Below, piece by piece: positions 8,768 to 17,199 of a stretch of 64,000 bases of DNA. A program made the translations under genes and the position numbers. The stretch is from an uncultured Pseudomonadota bacterium. GTDB taxonomy: Bacteria; Myxococcota_A; UBA796; GCA-2862545. The notes below the pieces were generated by a model. It made no database searches. It saw nothing but the letters and a program-made list of their open reading frames with translations, and was not told the origin of the DNA. The stretch spans positions 1-64,000 of the forward strand of contig CAJXTB010000032.1 of NCBI GenBank assembly GCA_913061235.1, read 5' to 3'. The stretch's first letter is position 1, and every line of letters starts with the position of its first letter.

Positions 8768-10171
8768 TTACGGGAAGAAATTCAAGCAGGTGTCGTTCGC
8801 AGTACCCGGCGTCGCCCGGTCCATTGAGCCAATGAAGGTCGAGCTGTAGCACCACGCGTTTGCGATGCCTGGGTCTGCAAACGCACGAGGGTCCAGATTC
8901 CACGAGCGACCAACCTGGCCCGTTGTGTAAACGACGGACGCCGCCAAAGGCTCAACGCCTAACGGCGCAAACAGAGAGACCTGCTCGCCGTTACCGTTCG
9001 AAAGAGCAACTTGGCCAATGTACGAACCATCCCGCTCCACTCCGAACGCACCCCAGCCCCAGACTGGGTTGTTACCGCGAAAGAACACAGCGTAGCTGTT
9101 GTTTGCGATCACAACGTCTGAGGTAACCTCCGCTTCGTTGGAGCTGTCGTGAATCATCAGTCCATCAAGGTTCACCGAAACTCCGGACTGGTTGTACACC
9201 TCGACGAACTCGTTGTCGTCATCGAAACCCACCGTATCTGACGGATTGAAACCGACTTCGGTAATGATGACGTCGCCCGCCAACAGGTCGTCTACACACA
9301 AAATAGCCGGGCAGCTACCCGTGCCAGAGAACGGGGGAATGTCGAGGGCGAAGCGCGGCTGAATCTTGAACGAGCCGAAGCTGAAGTCGAGCACACCGGT
9401 GATGCTGTCGTAGCGGTCTCCCACGACAGGCGTGTCGTTGTAGAAGACGTCATCCACACGGACTTGGGGCCCGCCACCAAGAGGTTCGACCAAGAAGACG
9501 CCAAAGTTGTCCGGTCCCAAGACGACCTCGCTTGGGCCAATGGACACCAAGGTGCTCTCGTTGTCTTCTGCCGTTGCCGGGGACGCCAGCGTTGCGTGAG
9601 TGACGTCGTTCACCCGCTCATTGTTCAACGTGCCGGTGACCTGAACGGCGTCGGACGCGTTGACAAAGACTTCAGAGAGTGAGCCGGTACCACTCGTAAA
9701 CTCAATGTACTCGCCGCTGACGGTGACTCGGTCGCCAATCTCGACCTGCGCTACAGTCGTTGTGCCGTCGTAGACGTAGATGCCCGAGTTGGGTCCACCC
9801 GCAGCCGACTGAATCCAGAAGCCATTGAGGGTCTGTGGCGAGATCACGCGAACACCGGCGACTCGGACCATGGTGCCTTGGGCCACCGTGCCTTGACGCA
9901 GCTGCGGAATGGTCGCGTTGGTGATGATGCCCGTTGGCTCGGTATCGGAGTCGGTGTCTGGGTCCGTATCGGGGTCGGTGTCTGGGTCCGTATCGGGATC
10001 GGTGTCTGGGTCGGTGTCCGGATCAGTATCGGGGTCCGTGTCCGCATCCGTGCCTTCGCCGGTGTCCACGTCGTCGGTTCCTTCGGAATCACCGTCTACA
10101 TAGTCGTCATATGGGCCGGGCAAAAACGGCCAACAACCTGACAAAAGTAACAATGCCCAAGACAACCGCAT
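8768..10171 (-). CDS. Lipoprotein with OB-fold-like and lamin-tail domains
   Basis: 467 residues. The signal ends at the lipobox Cys in LLLLSGC. A long Asp/Pro/Thr linker follows, then a beta domain (LRQGTVAQGTMVRVAGVRVI, GIYVYDGTT) resembling the OB-fold domains attached to extracellular nucleases. The C-terminal part (GDVIITEVGFNPSDTVGFDD, NEFVEVYNQSG, ending in ATPGTAND) is a clear lamin-tail domain, common in exported bacterial proteins. No nuclease catalytic domain is present, so binding or structure is more likely than catalysis. The start at 10171 has GGGAG upstream; a longer reading start at 10237 lacks a ribosome site. Confidence 0.82.
   Translation of the reverse strand: MRLSWALLLLSGCWPFLPGPYDDYVDGDSEGTDDVDTGEGTDADTDPDTDPDTDPDTDPDTDPDTDPDTDPDTDSDTEPTGIITNATIPQLRQGTVAQGTMVRVAGVRVISPQTLNGFWIQSAAGGPNSGIYVYDGTTTVAQVEIGDRVTVSGEYIEFTSGTGSLSEVFVNASDAVQVTGTLNNERVNDVTHATLASPATAEDNESTLVSIGPSEVVLGPDNFGVFLVEPLGGGPQVRVDDVFYNDTPVVGDRYDSITGVLDFSFGSFKIQPRFALDIPPFSGTGSCPAILCVDDLLAGDVIITEVGFNPSDTVGFDDDNEFVEVYNQSGVSVNLDGLMIHDSSNEAEVTSDVVIANNSYAVFFRGNNPVWGWGAFGVERDGSYIGQVALSNGNGEQVSLFAPLGVEPLAASVVYTTGQVGRSWNLDPRAFADPGIANAWCYSSTFIGSMDRATPGTANDTCLNFFP
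9941..10052. repeat. Hexanucleotide/12-bp array coding an Asp-Pro-Asp-Thr linker
   Basis: Alternating 6-bp units (ggtgtc, tgggtc, cgtatc, ggggtc) form a 12-bp period. On the minus strand they encode the acidic linker just after the lipidated Cys of the lamin-tail lipoprotein. Length changes by whole units would keep the frame. Confidence 0.85.
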
Positions 10172-10230
10172 GTGCTTCTCCCAATCGTAGAGCGCGGGAT
10201 AGCTCGCTGCCAACCCGCATTCCATGACAG

Positions 10231-10400
10231 GTCTCACACTCTGGACAGGGCACCGTCAAGACGAATCCTCTCTGGGGTCGGAGAAGAGATGTTCCCAGGG
10301 TGCTGTCTGGATGGCCGGCTTCTCTCACCACGCTCGCGCGCCGACGCGGTTCGGCCGGGAACGACTCGCGGGCGCCCACACTCCGCACAACACACGAACT
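10231..10400 (-). pseudogene. C-terminal remnant of a short-chain dehydrogenase
   Basis: On the minus strand 10231-10272 matches 13819-13860, the end of the intact SDR gene, at about 35 of 42 bases with the stop codon in register (RIRLDGALSRV-stop against TIRLDGALRMV-stop). A little upstream, in another frame, STLGTSLLRPQ parallels SILDTPYLNAQ, and further up ARESF parallels IRESL, so the fragment probably extends to about 10400 and has lost its frame. This is the recognisable content of the 366-bp stretch 10172-10537; the rest is presumably the promoter of the gene at 10538. Confidence 0.65.
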
Positions 10401-10537
10401 CGGGTCATGAACTACCCAGCGAGATAGGACAGTCATGCGGAACCTCGTTGATTAGTACGCCTGGCTGAAAACCAACTTTCGTCATGCCTTAAGCATGCTT
10501 CTCTCGCAGCAGCATCGCGCCACAGCGGAGAGTCACG

Positions 10538-11959
10538 ATGCGACTTCTACCTATTCTTGGGCTTTTAGCAGCCCCATTTGCCAATGCCGCCGACCTGGAC
10601 AGCAATGGCTGCCAAGACGCCTACGAGACGGACGGAGCCTGCGTAGACACGACTGCCGTCATTGGCACCGACAGTGTTGTTGGAGCCGCCGCAAGCGTTG
10701 GAGCCCAGACAGCTTTGGGAGACCGGGTGACCCTGGCCCGCGGTGTCGCGTTGGGTGGACGAGTCAGTCATGCCAACAACCCCATCCTTGTTGGCAACGA
10801 CACGTTTATCGGACGTCGAAGTAGCATTTCGACTGACCACATGATTGGTACGGACAACACAATCGGTCGTCTTGTGGTCGCTGGGGCCAACCTGACAACA
10901 GGCGTAGGTGTGAGCGTTGGCTACGCGAGCCAGGTCGGCCATGACGTTGACCTACTCAACGGAGCGATTGTAGGAAATCTCGTTGAGATTGGTGACTACA
11001 CCACTGTCGGATTCAACGCCGTCCTGGCCCGCTCCGTCGTGGTTGACAGTGCAGCCAACGCAGGCACGGCGTCTGTCATCGAAGGCATTGTTGGACCCAA
11101 CACCCACATTGGGACCGATGTGTTCATTCAAGCGGGTGCTCGCGTCCGAAAGGACACCACGATCTCGTCCGGTGCCGACCTGTTCAGTACCGCCAGAGTG
11201 GGCCGCGGCGCCCAGATTCTAGCGGACGCCCAAGTTCACGGAATGGTAGGCGCTTACGCGACTATCGGAGCGGGTGCGACTGTGAGCGCTAACGCAATTG
11301 TAGGACGTGGCGCCGAGGTCTGCGCCAACTCGGTCCTCGGTGACGGAGAGCGCGTTCAATCCGGCGGAACCCATCCCGAGAGCGGCTGTGCGGCGCTCGC
11401 GAGCTGTAAGGACATCCGAGATGCTGGCGGCAGTCCAACGAGCGGTATCTACACAGTCGACCCCGACGGCACTGGGAGTGCGGCTCCGGTGGATGTCTAC
11501 TGTGACATGAGCACCGAAGGCGGAGGCTGGACCCTTGTAGCCATCAAGGGTGTTGACCCAACCAACACGGCAGAGCAGGCTGATGGTCCCGCAGGCGCTA
11601 TCGACGCCAGCGGCACGAATGCGAACGCCACCAGCTACAAGGCCTTCCCGTCAGCCACCATCTGGTCGCTGATCACCGAGACCGCCCGAATCCGTTCAGC
11701 AGACGACACCGCCCATGTCTTCTGGCGCCCTATTGGTGGCCCCTACAACCTGTTCTCACAGCTAGGGGGGCAACAGCAATGCCGCGCGGAGCTCATTGAC
11801 CCGTGGAGCGTGACCTTCTCGGAGACGTGTTGTCACAAGGGTGGCTTCAACACGTGGTCGTCGCAGGCCGGCGTCACCATGTGCGGATTCGGCTACCAGT
11901 GGTCCGACACCCGGGGCACGCGCAACCAATTCGATGGCTACACCATCTGGGTGCGGTAG
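10538..11959 (+). CDS. Exported left-handed beta-helix protein with fibrinogen-like head
   Basis: 473 residues. Signal peptide (MRLLPILGLLAAPFANA), then DSNGCQDAYETDGACVD, a short Cys/Asp motif shared with the proteins at 12167 and 32834. Residues ~40-285 are continuous hexapeptide repeats ([I/V]GxxxxV type: IGTDNTIGRLVVAGANL), which fold as a left-handed beta-helix. From about 290 (CKDIRDAGGSPTSGIYTVD) a bacterial fibrinogen-like domain follows, with VYCDMSTEGGGWTLV and ending DGYTIWVR. Cytoplasmic hexapeptide proteins are acyltransferases; this one is exported and has no transferase region. A surface fibre or lectin-like role is inferred. It lies between two SDR fragments. Confidence 0.88.
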   Translation: MRLLPILGLLAAPFANAADLDSNGCQDAYETDGACVDTTAVIGTDSVVGAAASVGAQTALGDRVTLARGVALGGRVSHANNPILVGNDTFIGRRSSISTDHMIGTDNTIGRLVVAGANLTTGVGVSVGYASQVGHDVDLLNGAIVGNLVEIGDYTTVGFNAVLARSVVVDSAANAGTASVIEGIVGPNTHIGTDVFIQAGARVRKDTTISSGADLFSTARVGRGAQILADAQVHGMVGAYATIGAGATVSANAIVGRGAEVCANSVLGDGERVQSGGTHPESGCAALASCKDIRDAGGSPTSGIYTVDPDGTGSAAPVDVYCDMSTEGGGWTLVAIKGVDPTNTAEQADGPAGAIDASGTNANATSYKAFPSATIWSLITETARIRSADDTAHVFWRPIGGPYNLFSQLGGQQQCRAELIDPWSVTFSETCCHKGGFNTWSSQAGVTMCGFGYQWSDTRGTRNQFDGYTIWVR

Positions 11960-11976
11960 TCCTTTGGAACGGGTGG

Positions 11977-12001
11977 TGAGGCCCCGAAAGCGAGGGCCTC
12001 A
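11977..12001 (+). terminator. Terminator hairpin after the beta-helix gene
   Basis: TGAGGCCC, a nine-base loop, GGGCCTCA: a perfect 8-bp stem 18 bases after the stop codon. No strong T-tract follows. Confidence 0.65.
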
Positions 12002-12009
12002 ACCAGCGC

Positions 12010-12140
12010 AGGCAGCCTGCTGGACGCCACAGGAGGCGTAATGCCTGCGATGGCGGCCTTGGATGCGGCGTAGTTGACCAGGCCCTTCTGGCCGTCGAAC
12101 GCGGCGACGGAAGCGGTCTGGACGAGGAGCCCGGCGAATA
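12010..12140 (-). pseudogene. Internal remnant of a short-chain dehydrogenase (active-site region)
   Basis: Minus-strand 12041-12128 matches 14072-14159 of the intact SDR at about 80 of 88 bases. It encodes TASVAAFDGQKGLVNYAASK, so it still has the Ser and YxxxK catalytic residues, but no start, no cofactor-binding N-terminus and no C-terminus. It lies in the right order and strand relative to the C-terminal remnant at 10231, the two being separated by the gene at 10538. Confidence 0.8.
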
Positions 12141-12166
12141 CGCGCCAGAGTTCCCTGCGGCGGCCA

Positions 12167-13657
12167 CTAGCGGACGTACCACCACGAATCGTGGTTCCAG
12201 CTATTGTTCCCGCCCATGCCGGTACCCCAGTAGGTTCCGAGGGTGGTGGAGTGCAACAGCGCGAGGTAGGCGGCACTTCCGTTGGTTCGCGTGTACCACT
12301 GAGTGGTGCTGCATGCGTTGGACGTACCACCGCCTGAAAAGCCACCGCTCGTCGTGGTTCGGTAGTTGAATCCGGTGGCGAGGCCCACGCACGGAAGCGG
12401 GCCGCTGTTGAAGCCAGGGTGCCCATTCGCGTATTGGTAGACGACAATCTTGTTTGCGCTGGCGGCGGTGGCCGGGACTGCGGAGTCGAGCGTGACCATC
12501 ATCTCTGTGTGCGGCAGATTGGGGAGAATTCGGCCAGCAGCGCTGTACAACGCGTTGGGATCCCCGCGATTCGGGTCATAGGTCCCCTGGTCGGAGAAGA
12601 AGCCGGTAGCGCCCGAGTTGCTATTGACGTGGCCGAAGAAGGTCCAGCCTCCTCCGTCTGTGGTCATGTCACAGTACACGTCAAACGCATCCGCTCCGCC
12701 GTCCCCGTCCGGGTCAATGCTGTAGACGCCGTCTGCTGCACTTGGGTTTGACACTTTGATGGTCTGGCAAGAGGTAGACACAATGCAGCCTTCAACCGGC
12801 CACGTACCGTCCCCCACCACCTGTGAACCGCTGGGAAGCGTGTTCCCAGCACAGACCTCGCCGCCGCGAGCCACCGAAGCGCCCGCCTCCACTGTGGCCC
12901 CAGCTCCGACCCTCGCTGTGGGAGCTACGCGGCCGTAGACCGTGGCTCCTGCTTCGATGACAGCACCGCGACCAATACGAGCCGTCGACTCAATCGCCGC
13001 ACCTGCACCAATATCGGCCTGTTTACGGACACGCGCACCCAGTTCAATGCGTGAGCCCGCAGCAATGAGCACATCGGGTCCAACAATGCCGTTGACCGCA
13101 GCGCCATCACCGGAGTTGGCACCGTTCAAAATCGTTACGCTACGGGCGACAACCGCGCCGTCCCCCAAAGTCGCGAAGTCTCCGATGGTGACCAGGTTAC
13201 CGGCCACGGCATTGGCGCCAATCGTGACATCGTCACCCACCTGCGCTGCGTACCCAATCGTTCCACCGGCGGCGACGGTCAGGCGCGCACCTGCAACAGC
13301 GGACCGTCCAATCGTGACGTCATTTCCAAGCACATGGTCTGCGCCAAGCTGAGCACCACGACCAATGACCGTGTTGGCTCCAATCGGGAGGGGGTTGCTT
13401 GAGTGAGCGACACGTCCGGCAAGCGATGCACGCGAGGCCACCACGACATTTGACCCCAGAGCAACTTCGGGTCCAATCGTGGCTTCTTCGCGCACCTGAG
13501 CGTTGGCGCCCACCGAGCTCGAGCCATCGACAGTTGCATCTACGTCTACACAGGCTCCATTGCCGGCGAACTCATCTTGGCAACCGTCGCCGTTGCTGTC
13601 CGCAGCAAGCGCCACGGAGCTGGTGACCAAGCCGAACACCACACTACGCATCATCAT
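12167..13657 (-). CDS. Exported left-handed beta-helix protein with fibrinogen-like head
   Basis: 496 residues. Signal peptide (to SSVALA), then DSNGDGCQDEFAGNGACVDV. Residues ~35-300 are hexapeptide repeats (IGANTVIGRGAQLGADHVLG). A fibrinogen-like domain follows from about 315 (CQTIKVSNPSAADGVYSIDP, VYCDMTTDGGGWTF) to the C-terminal SWNHDSWWYVR. The beta-helix is very similar to that of the protein at 32834, but the two heads differ after YCDM. The start is the first of three consecutive ATGs at 13657, with GGGGAG upstream. The gene sits between an SDR fragment and the intact SDR, convergent to 10538. A surface adhesin or binding role is inferred. Confidence 0.88.
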   Translation of the reverse strand: MMMRSVVFGLVTSSVALAADSNGDGCQDEFAGNGACVDVDATVDGSSSVGANAQVREEATIGPEVALGSNVVVASRASLAGRVAHSSNPLPIGANTVIGRGAQLGADHVLGNDVTIGRSAVAGARLTVAAGGTIGYAAQVGDDVTIGANAVAGNLVTIGDFATLGDGAVVARSVTILNGANSGDGAAVNGIVGPDVLIAAGSRIELGARVRKQADIGAGAAIESTARIGRGAVIEAGATVYGRVAPTARVGAGATVEAGASVARGGEVCAGNTLPSGSQVVGDGTWPVEGCIVSTSCQTIKVSNPSAADGVYSIDPDGDGGADAFDVYCDMTTDGGGWTFFGHVNSNSGATGFFSDQGTYDPNRGDPNALYSAAGRILPNLPHTEMMVTLDSAVPATAASANKIVVYQYANGHPGFNSGPLPCVGLATGFNYRTTTSGGFSGGGTSNACSTTQWYTRTNGSAAYLALLHSTTLGTYWGTGMGGNNSWNHDSWWYVR

Positions 13658-13775
13658 ATGTTCTCCCCGATTCTCTATCGACTTAGTCTACCACTCGGAG
13701 CAATCTCCAGAACGACTACTCGCTCCTTACATCGAGGCGGTTACGCGGTTCTAGAGAATGTCGCTCCGTGCTGTA

Positions 13776-13815
13776 GACGGCCGACTTGCGGAGCCCGAAC
13801 CACAAGTCGACCGTC
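13776..13815 (-). terminator. Hairpin after the SDR gene
   Basis: GACGGcCGACTTG, a 14-base loop, CAAGTCGaCCGTC: 12 of 13 positions pair, a few bases past the SDR stop (13822). Confidence 0.6.
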
Positions 13816-13821
13816 GGCGTC

Positions 13822-14583
13822 TCACACCATGCGCAGGGCACCATCAAGACGAATCGTCTGAGCGTTCAAGTACGGGGTGTCCAGAATGCTCTGAACGAAC
13901 TCTGCGTACTCTTCCGGGAAGCCCAAACGTGAGGGGTTCGGAACGGACTTGGCGAGGGACTCGCGAATAGCCTCGGGCACGGTCTGCATCATGGGCGTGT
14001 CGAACACACCGGGAGCGATGGTGACAACGCGGATGCCATTGCGAGCCAAGTCACGGGCCAGAGGAAGCGTCATGCCTGCGATGGCGGCCTTGGATGCGGC
14101 GTAGCCGACCTGACCCTTCTGGCCGTCGAATGCGGCCACGGAAGCAGTGTGGACGAGCACGCCACGCTGGTTCGCGTCGTCTGCGTCTTGGCTGCACATC
14201 TTGGCGGCGGCCAAGCGGGCGACGTTGAACGTGCCGATGAGGTTGATGCTGATGATCTTGCTAAACAAGTCCAACTTGTGAGGACTGCCATCACGACCCA
14301 CGGTCTTTGCGGCCCAGCCAACGCCGGCACAACACACCGAAGCACGCAGGGGAGCGGCGGCAGCGGCGAGCTCAATGGCTTCGGCGACGGCGACTTCATC
14401 CGTAACGTCAGCCTTGTGGAAGACCACGTTGCTGCCGAGCTCTTTGGCCAAGGCCATGCCGCGCTCTTCGTCCAGGTCAATGGCGACCACGCGGGTCATG
14501 TACTGAGCAAGCCGGCGAACCGTTGCCGCTCCAAGTCCACTCGCTCCACCCGTCACTACTGCTGATGCCGATTCCCAAGCCAT
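13822..14583 (-). CDS. Short-chain dehydrogenase, 3-hydroxyacyl-CoA dehydrogenase type 2-like
   Basis: 253 residues, usual for classical SDRs. The cofactor motif is TGGASGLG (11-18), with a following Asp (VVAIDLDE) that favours NAD. The catalytic residues are Ser148 (HTAS), Tyr161 and Lys165 (YAASK), and APGVFDTPMM follows. The GGASGLG plus APGVFDTPMM combination and the IRLDGALRM ending are typical of the HSD17B10-like group acting on 3-hydroxyacyl-CoA or hydroxysteroids. The start has GGAGG upstream. Fragments of a second copy lie at 10231 and 12010. Confidence 0.9.
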   Translation of the reverse strand: MAWESASAVVTGGASGLGAATVRRLAQYMTRVVAIDLDEERGMALAKELGSNVVFHKADVTDEVAVAEAIELAAAAAPLRASVCCAGVGWAAKTVGRDGSPHKLDLFSKIISINLIGTFNVARLAAAKMCSQDADDANQRGVLVHTASVAAFDGQKGQVGYAASKAAIAGMTLPLARDLARNGIRVVTIAPGVFDTPMMQTVPEAIRESLAKSVPNPSRLGFPEEYAEFVQSILDTPYLNAQTIRLDGALRMV

Positions 14584-14899
14584 GATGCCTCCAGATACGT
14601 TGGCGGCGCGCGTATCCGGTACGGGCCGCTTGGACCGACATCAGACGGGCGCGTTTTGTAAAAGCGCGACAGCTCATGATGCTGAGCACGTGGACGACGG
14701 CATCTCAGTGCACACTTTATGAACAAGGCGTCCACCGTCCAGCCAGACGCTGAGCCACTCCAGCACAGCGTTGTGATTTGGCACACCTGTGCATACAGGA
14801 CTGTGTGATTCGCCCCACTACCTACGGAAGAAAGGAAGTAATGGGTTGATTAGGCGGTGGCCCGCCCCTTGCAGTGGTCTAGCTCCTACCGGAGATAGA

Positions 14900-15904
14900 A
14901 TGACCCGCAGCACAAATGACAGCCCCACCAGCGAACTGCTCAACACGGCACCACCAGCCGTCAACGCAACACCAGCTGTCAAAGCACCACTAGCTGTCAA
15001 AGCACCACCAGTGGTCGAAGCAGCCCTTGTTGCCGAAGCGGCCGACACAGAGACTGGCGTGGTCGAAGATGAGTCGCGTTTCGGCGTCACCATCGGCGCG
15101 GGTCGTCGTCGTGGCAAGGCCTATGCGCCTGACAGTGACCTGAAGGGCTCGCTACGACGCATGCCGAACCGCCAGTACCTTGACCTGATCACGCCGCTGC
15201 ACGTGGAGCTACTGAAGCTACAGAACCACGTCAAAGAGACCGGCGAGCGCGTCCTGGCTATCTTCGAGGGACGCGATGCCGCAGGCAAGGGCGGCACCAT
15301 CAAGCGGTTCGTCGAGCACATGAACCCTCGCGGCTGCCGCGTCATTGCTCTTGAAAAGCCCAGCAATGTCGAGCAGACCCAGTGGTACTTTCAGCGGTAC
15401 GTAGAGCACCTGCCAAGTGCAGGAGAAATCGTGCTTTTCGACCGATCCTGGTACAATCGCGCCGGCGTTGAGCGTGTGATGGGATTCTGCACAGGGGCAC
15501 AGGTCAAGGACTTCCTTCGCTCGGTTCCCGAGCTTGAGCGCATGTTCATCCGCTCCGGTGTGCGCATGTTCAAGTTCTACTTCTCCGTCAGCAAGGAGGA
15601 GCAGAACCGGCGATTTGGCAAGCGCACGACCGACCCGCTCAAGCAATGGAAGCTGTCCCCCATCGACCGGGAATCCCAGAATCACTGGGACGACTACACG
15701 GCAGCCAAGGAAGACATGTTCTTCTACACGTCCACCGCCGACAGTCCGTGGGTCATCATCAAGTCCGATGACAAGAAGCGAGCACGAATCAACGCTATTC
15801 GGTACTTCCTGTCACGGATGGACTACCCGGGTAAGCGCGAAGAGCTGCTGGCTTACGACACTCGGATTGTCCGCACGGTCGATCAAGAGCTCGGCATCGA
15901 CTGA
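14900..15904 (+). CDS. ppk2: Polyphosphate kinase 2
   Basis: 334 residues. After a variable Ala/Pro/Val-rich N-terminus (about 1-70, with repeated PAVKAPLAVKAPP-like units) comes a one-domain PPK2 core: Walker A FEGRDAAGKGGTIKRF near 121, DRSWYNRAGVERVMGF near 181, and the lid region with NRRFGKRTTDPLKQWKLSP. PPK2 enzymes transfer phosphate between polyphosphate and nucleotides. The start at 14900 has GGAG upstream; the extended frame upstream lacks a ribosome site. The Ala/Val/Pro extension is unusual in length and may be disordered. The 3' end overlaps the convergent gene by 22 bp. Confidence 0.93.
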   Translation: MTRSTNDSPTSELLNTAPPAVNATPAVKAPLAVKAPPVVEAALVAEAADTETGVVEDESRFGVTIGAGRRRGKAYAPDSDLKGSLRRMPNRQYLDLITPLHVELLKLQNHVKETGERVLAIFEGRDAAGKGGTIKRFVEHMNPRGCRVIALEKPSNVEQTQWYFQRYVEHLPSAGEIVLFDRSWYNRAGVERVMGFCTGAQVKDFLRSVPELERMFIRSGVRMFKFYFSVSKEEQNRRFGKRTTDPLKQWKLSPIDRESQNHWDDYTAAKEDMFFYTSTADSPWVIIKSDDKKRARINAIRYFLSRMDYPGKREELLAYDTRIVRTVDQELGID

Positions 15905-17166
15905 CGAACGGCAGCGCCGCCGAACGATGCGGTGAGGACCTCTTGGGTCCTCACCGCATCTGTCGGCGCAACCAGGACATCCATGGCTGCCCATGGCGCC
16001 AGGAAGTGGGTCAGCTGACGAAGGCGGACCCCACGAATGTGTGCGTCAATGCCCGCAGACTCCAGCGCATCTAGGGTGACCTGTACGTCTCGCACCCGAT
16101 GAACCGACGCCGCTACAACCAGCGACCGTCCAGCGCGGGCGCGCCACTCTGCGACCACGTCCCACACCAGAACCAGAGCCACGACGACCGTGCCAGGGTT
16201 CAGGTACAGCGGCGTGTCTGCGTCGGTCGACGTCCACCACACCGCACAAATCACCGCACTGAACGCAACACCAGCGGCCACTGCGCGCCACCGGTCGCGC
16301 TCAAACCCTTTGCTGTCCGCTACCTGCTCACCAAACGTCGCTTCGGGTTGGGACTGCAGGAGTCCCAGGATCACTGTGGTCCCCAAGATAGCGAGTCCCG
16401 TTGCGGCCAATCCCGTGTAGCTCCATAGGCCAGGCGCCATCAGAGCGAGAAATAACAGACCATTCAGGCCGAACGAGAACGGCACAATGCCTGCCGTAGA
16501 CAGCCACATTCCTGTCTTTCCGCGCGCATTGACCAACCAAAACGTCGCCACGCTGACCACCGCGACAGAGATGGCGACCGGCAGCACATCATCCAGGGTC
16601 AAGACGTCCATATGAGACACAACCGGACCTAGGGTCAGCAGCTCCACGAACAGCTCTGCCCCAACGAACCACACAAACAGCGCGCCAAGACCAAGACGGC
16701 CCATCTGCATGGCCGTCCAACCCACAAGCGCACTCGCGCCCGTCATGGTGAACACAAACACGATGCGCCAAAGCCAGCCTGGCTCAATCACGACCGACAG
16801 GTAGCCAACTCTCATCTGCTCCAGCCCAACCGCCATCCCGTAGGCCTGAGTCAGACAGATAGCGAACCAAGCCACCCGCACCGCCAAGTCCACACGAGAG
16901 CGGTCCGCCCCAACAACCCGCAGCCTGCGCCAAGCCGGCACCACCAGAAGAGCCAACTCCACGACAACAAACGCCGTCACCCAGGGAGCCAAAGCCATGA
17001 CACCAATCGAGAACATCCCCGACCCAAGGTCGTACATCTCCCACAACAAATACCGGTCAACCCCCGGTACCAGGATGCGATGTACTCCCCAAAAGACCAG
17101 CAGCCCCAACCCCGTCACAATCAAACGCCAAAGCCTGTCGCTCAACACCCCTCCCCAACCAAGCAC
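15883..17166 (-). CDS. Polytopic membrane protein with DUF2007-like C-terminus
   Basis: 427 residues. About ten hydrophobic segments fill residues 1-345. The last ~70 residues (VRDVQVTLDALESAGIDAHI, then AAMDVLVAPTDAVRTQEVL) resemble the DUF2007 putative signal-transducing domain, a small alpha/beta domain usually found alone or on short membrane proteins. The fusion to a long membrane region is notable. The first codon is GTG at 17166 with only a weak ribosome site, so the true start may be a little further in (GTG/TTG near residues 7-8). The 3' end overlaps ppk2, and its coding sequence contains the ppk2 hairpin. Confidence 0.7.
   Translation of the reverse strand: MLGWGGVLSDRLWRLIVTGLGLLVFWGVHRILVPGVDRYLLWEMYDLGSGMFSIGVMALAPWVTAFVVVELALLVVPAWRRLRVVGADRSRVDLAVRVAWFAICLTQAYGMAVGLEQMRVGYLSVVIEPGWLWRIVFVFTMTGASALVGWTAMQMGRLGLGALFVWFVGAELFVELLTLGPVVSHMDVLTLDDVLPVAISVAVVSVATFWLVNARGKTGMWLSTAGIVPFSFGLNGLLFLALMAPGLWSYTGLAATGLAILGTTVILGLLQSQPEATFGEQVADSKGFERDRWRAVAAGVAFSAVICAVWWTSTDADTPLYLNPGTVVVALVLVWDVVAEWRARAGRSLVVAASVHRVRDVQVTLDALESAGIDAHIRGVRLRQLTHFLAPWAAMDVLVAPTDAVRTQEVLTASFGGAAVRQSMPSS
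15926..15960 (+). terminator. Perfect 15-bp hairpin downstream of ppk2
   Basis: GATGCGGTGAGGACC, a five-base loop (TCTTG), GGTCCTCACCGCATC: a perfect 15-bp stem 21 bases after the ppk2 stop. It lies wholly inside the coding sequence of the opposite-strand membrane protein, where it encodes DAVRTQEVLTA. No T-tract follows. A transcription terminator or RNA-stabilising hairpin is inferred. Confidence 0.75.
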
Positions 17167-17199
17167 TCACCAACCCAAGCATAGACCAGGCACACCCCA

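Noticed and set aside
10538-13657. Acyl-/acetyltransferases of the hexapeptide family
   Set aside because: The repeats are right, but signal peptides, no transferase region and a fused fibrinogen-like head argue against cytoplasmic enzymes.
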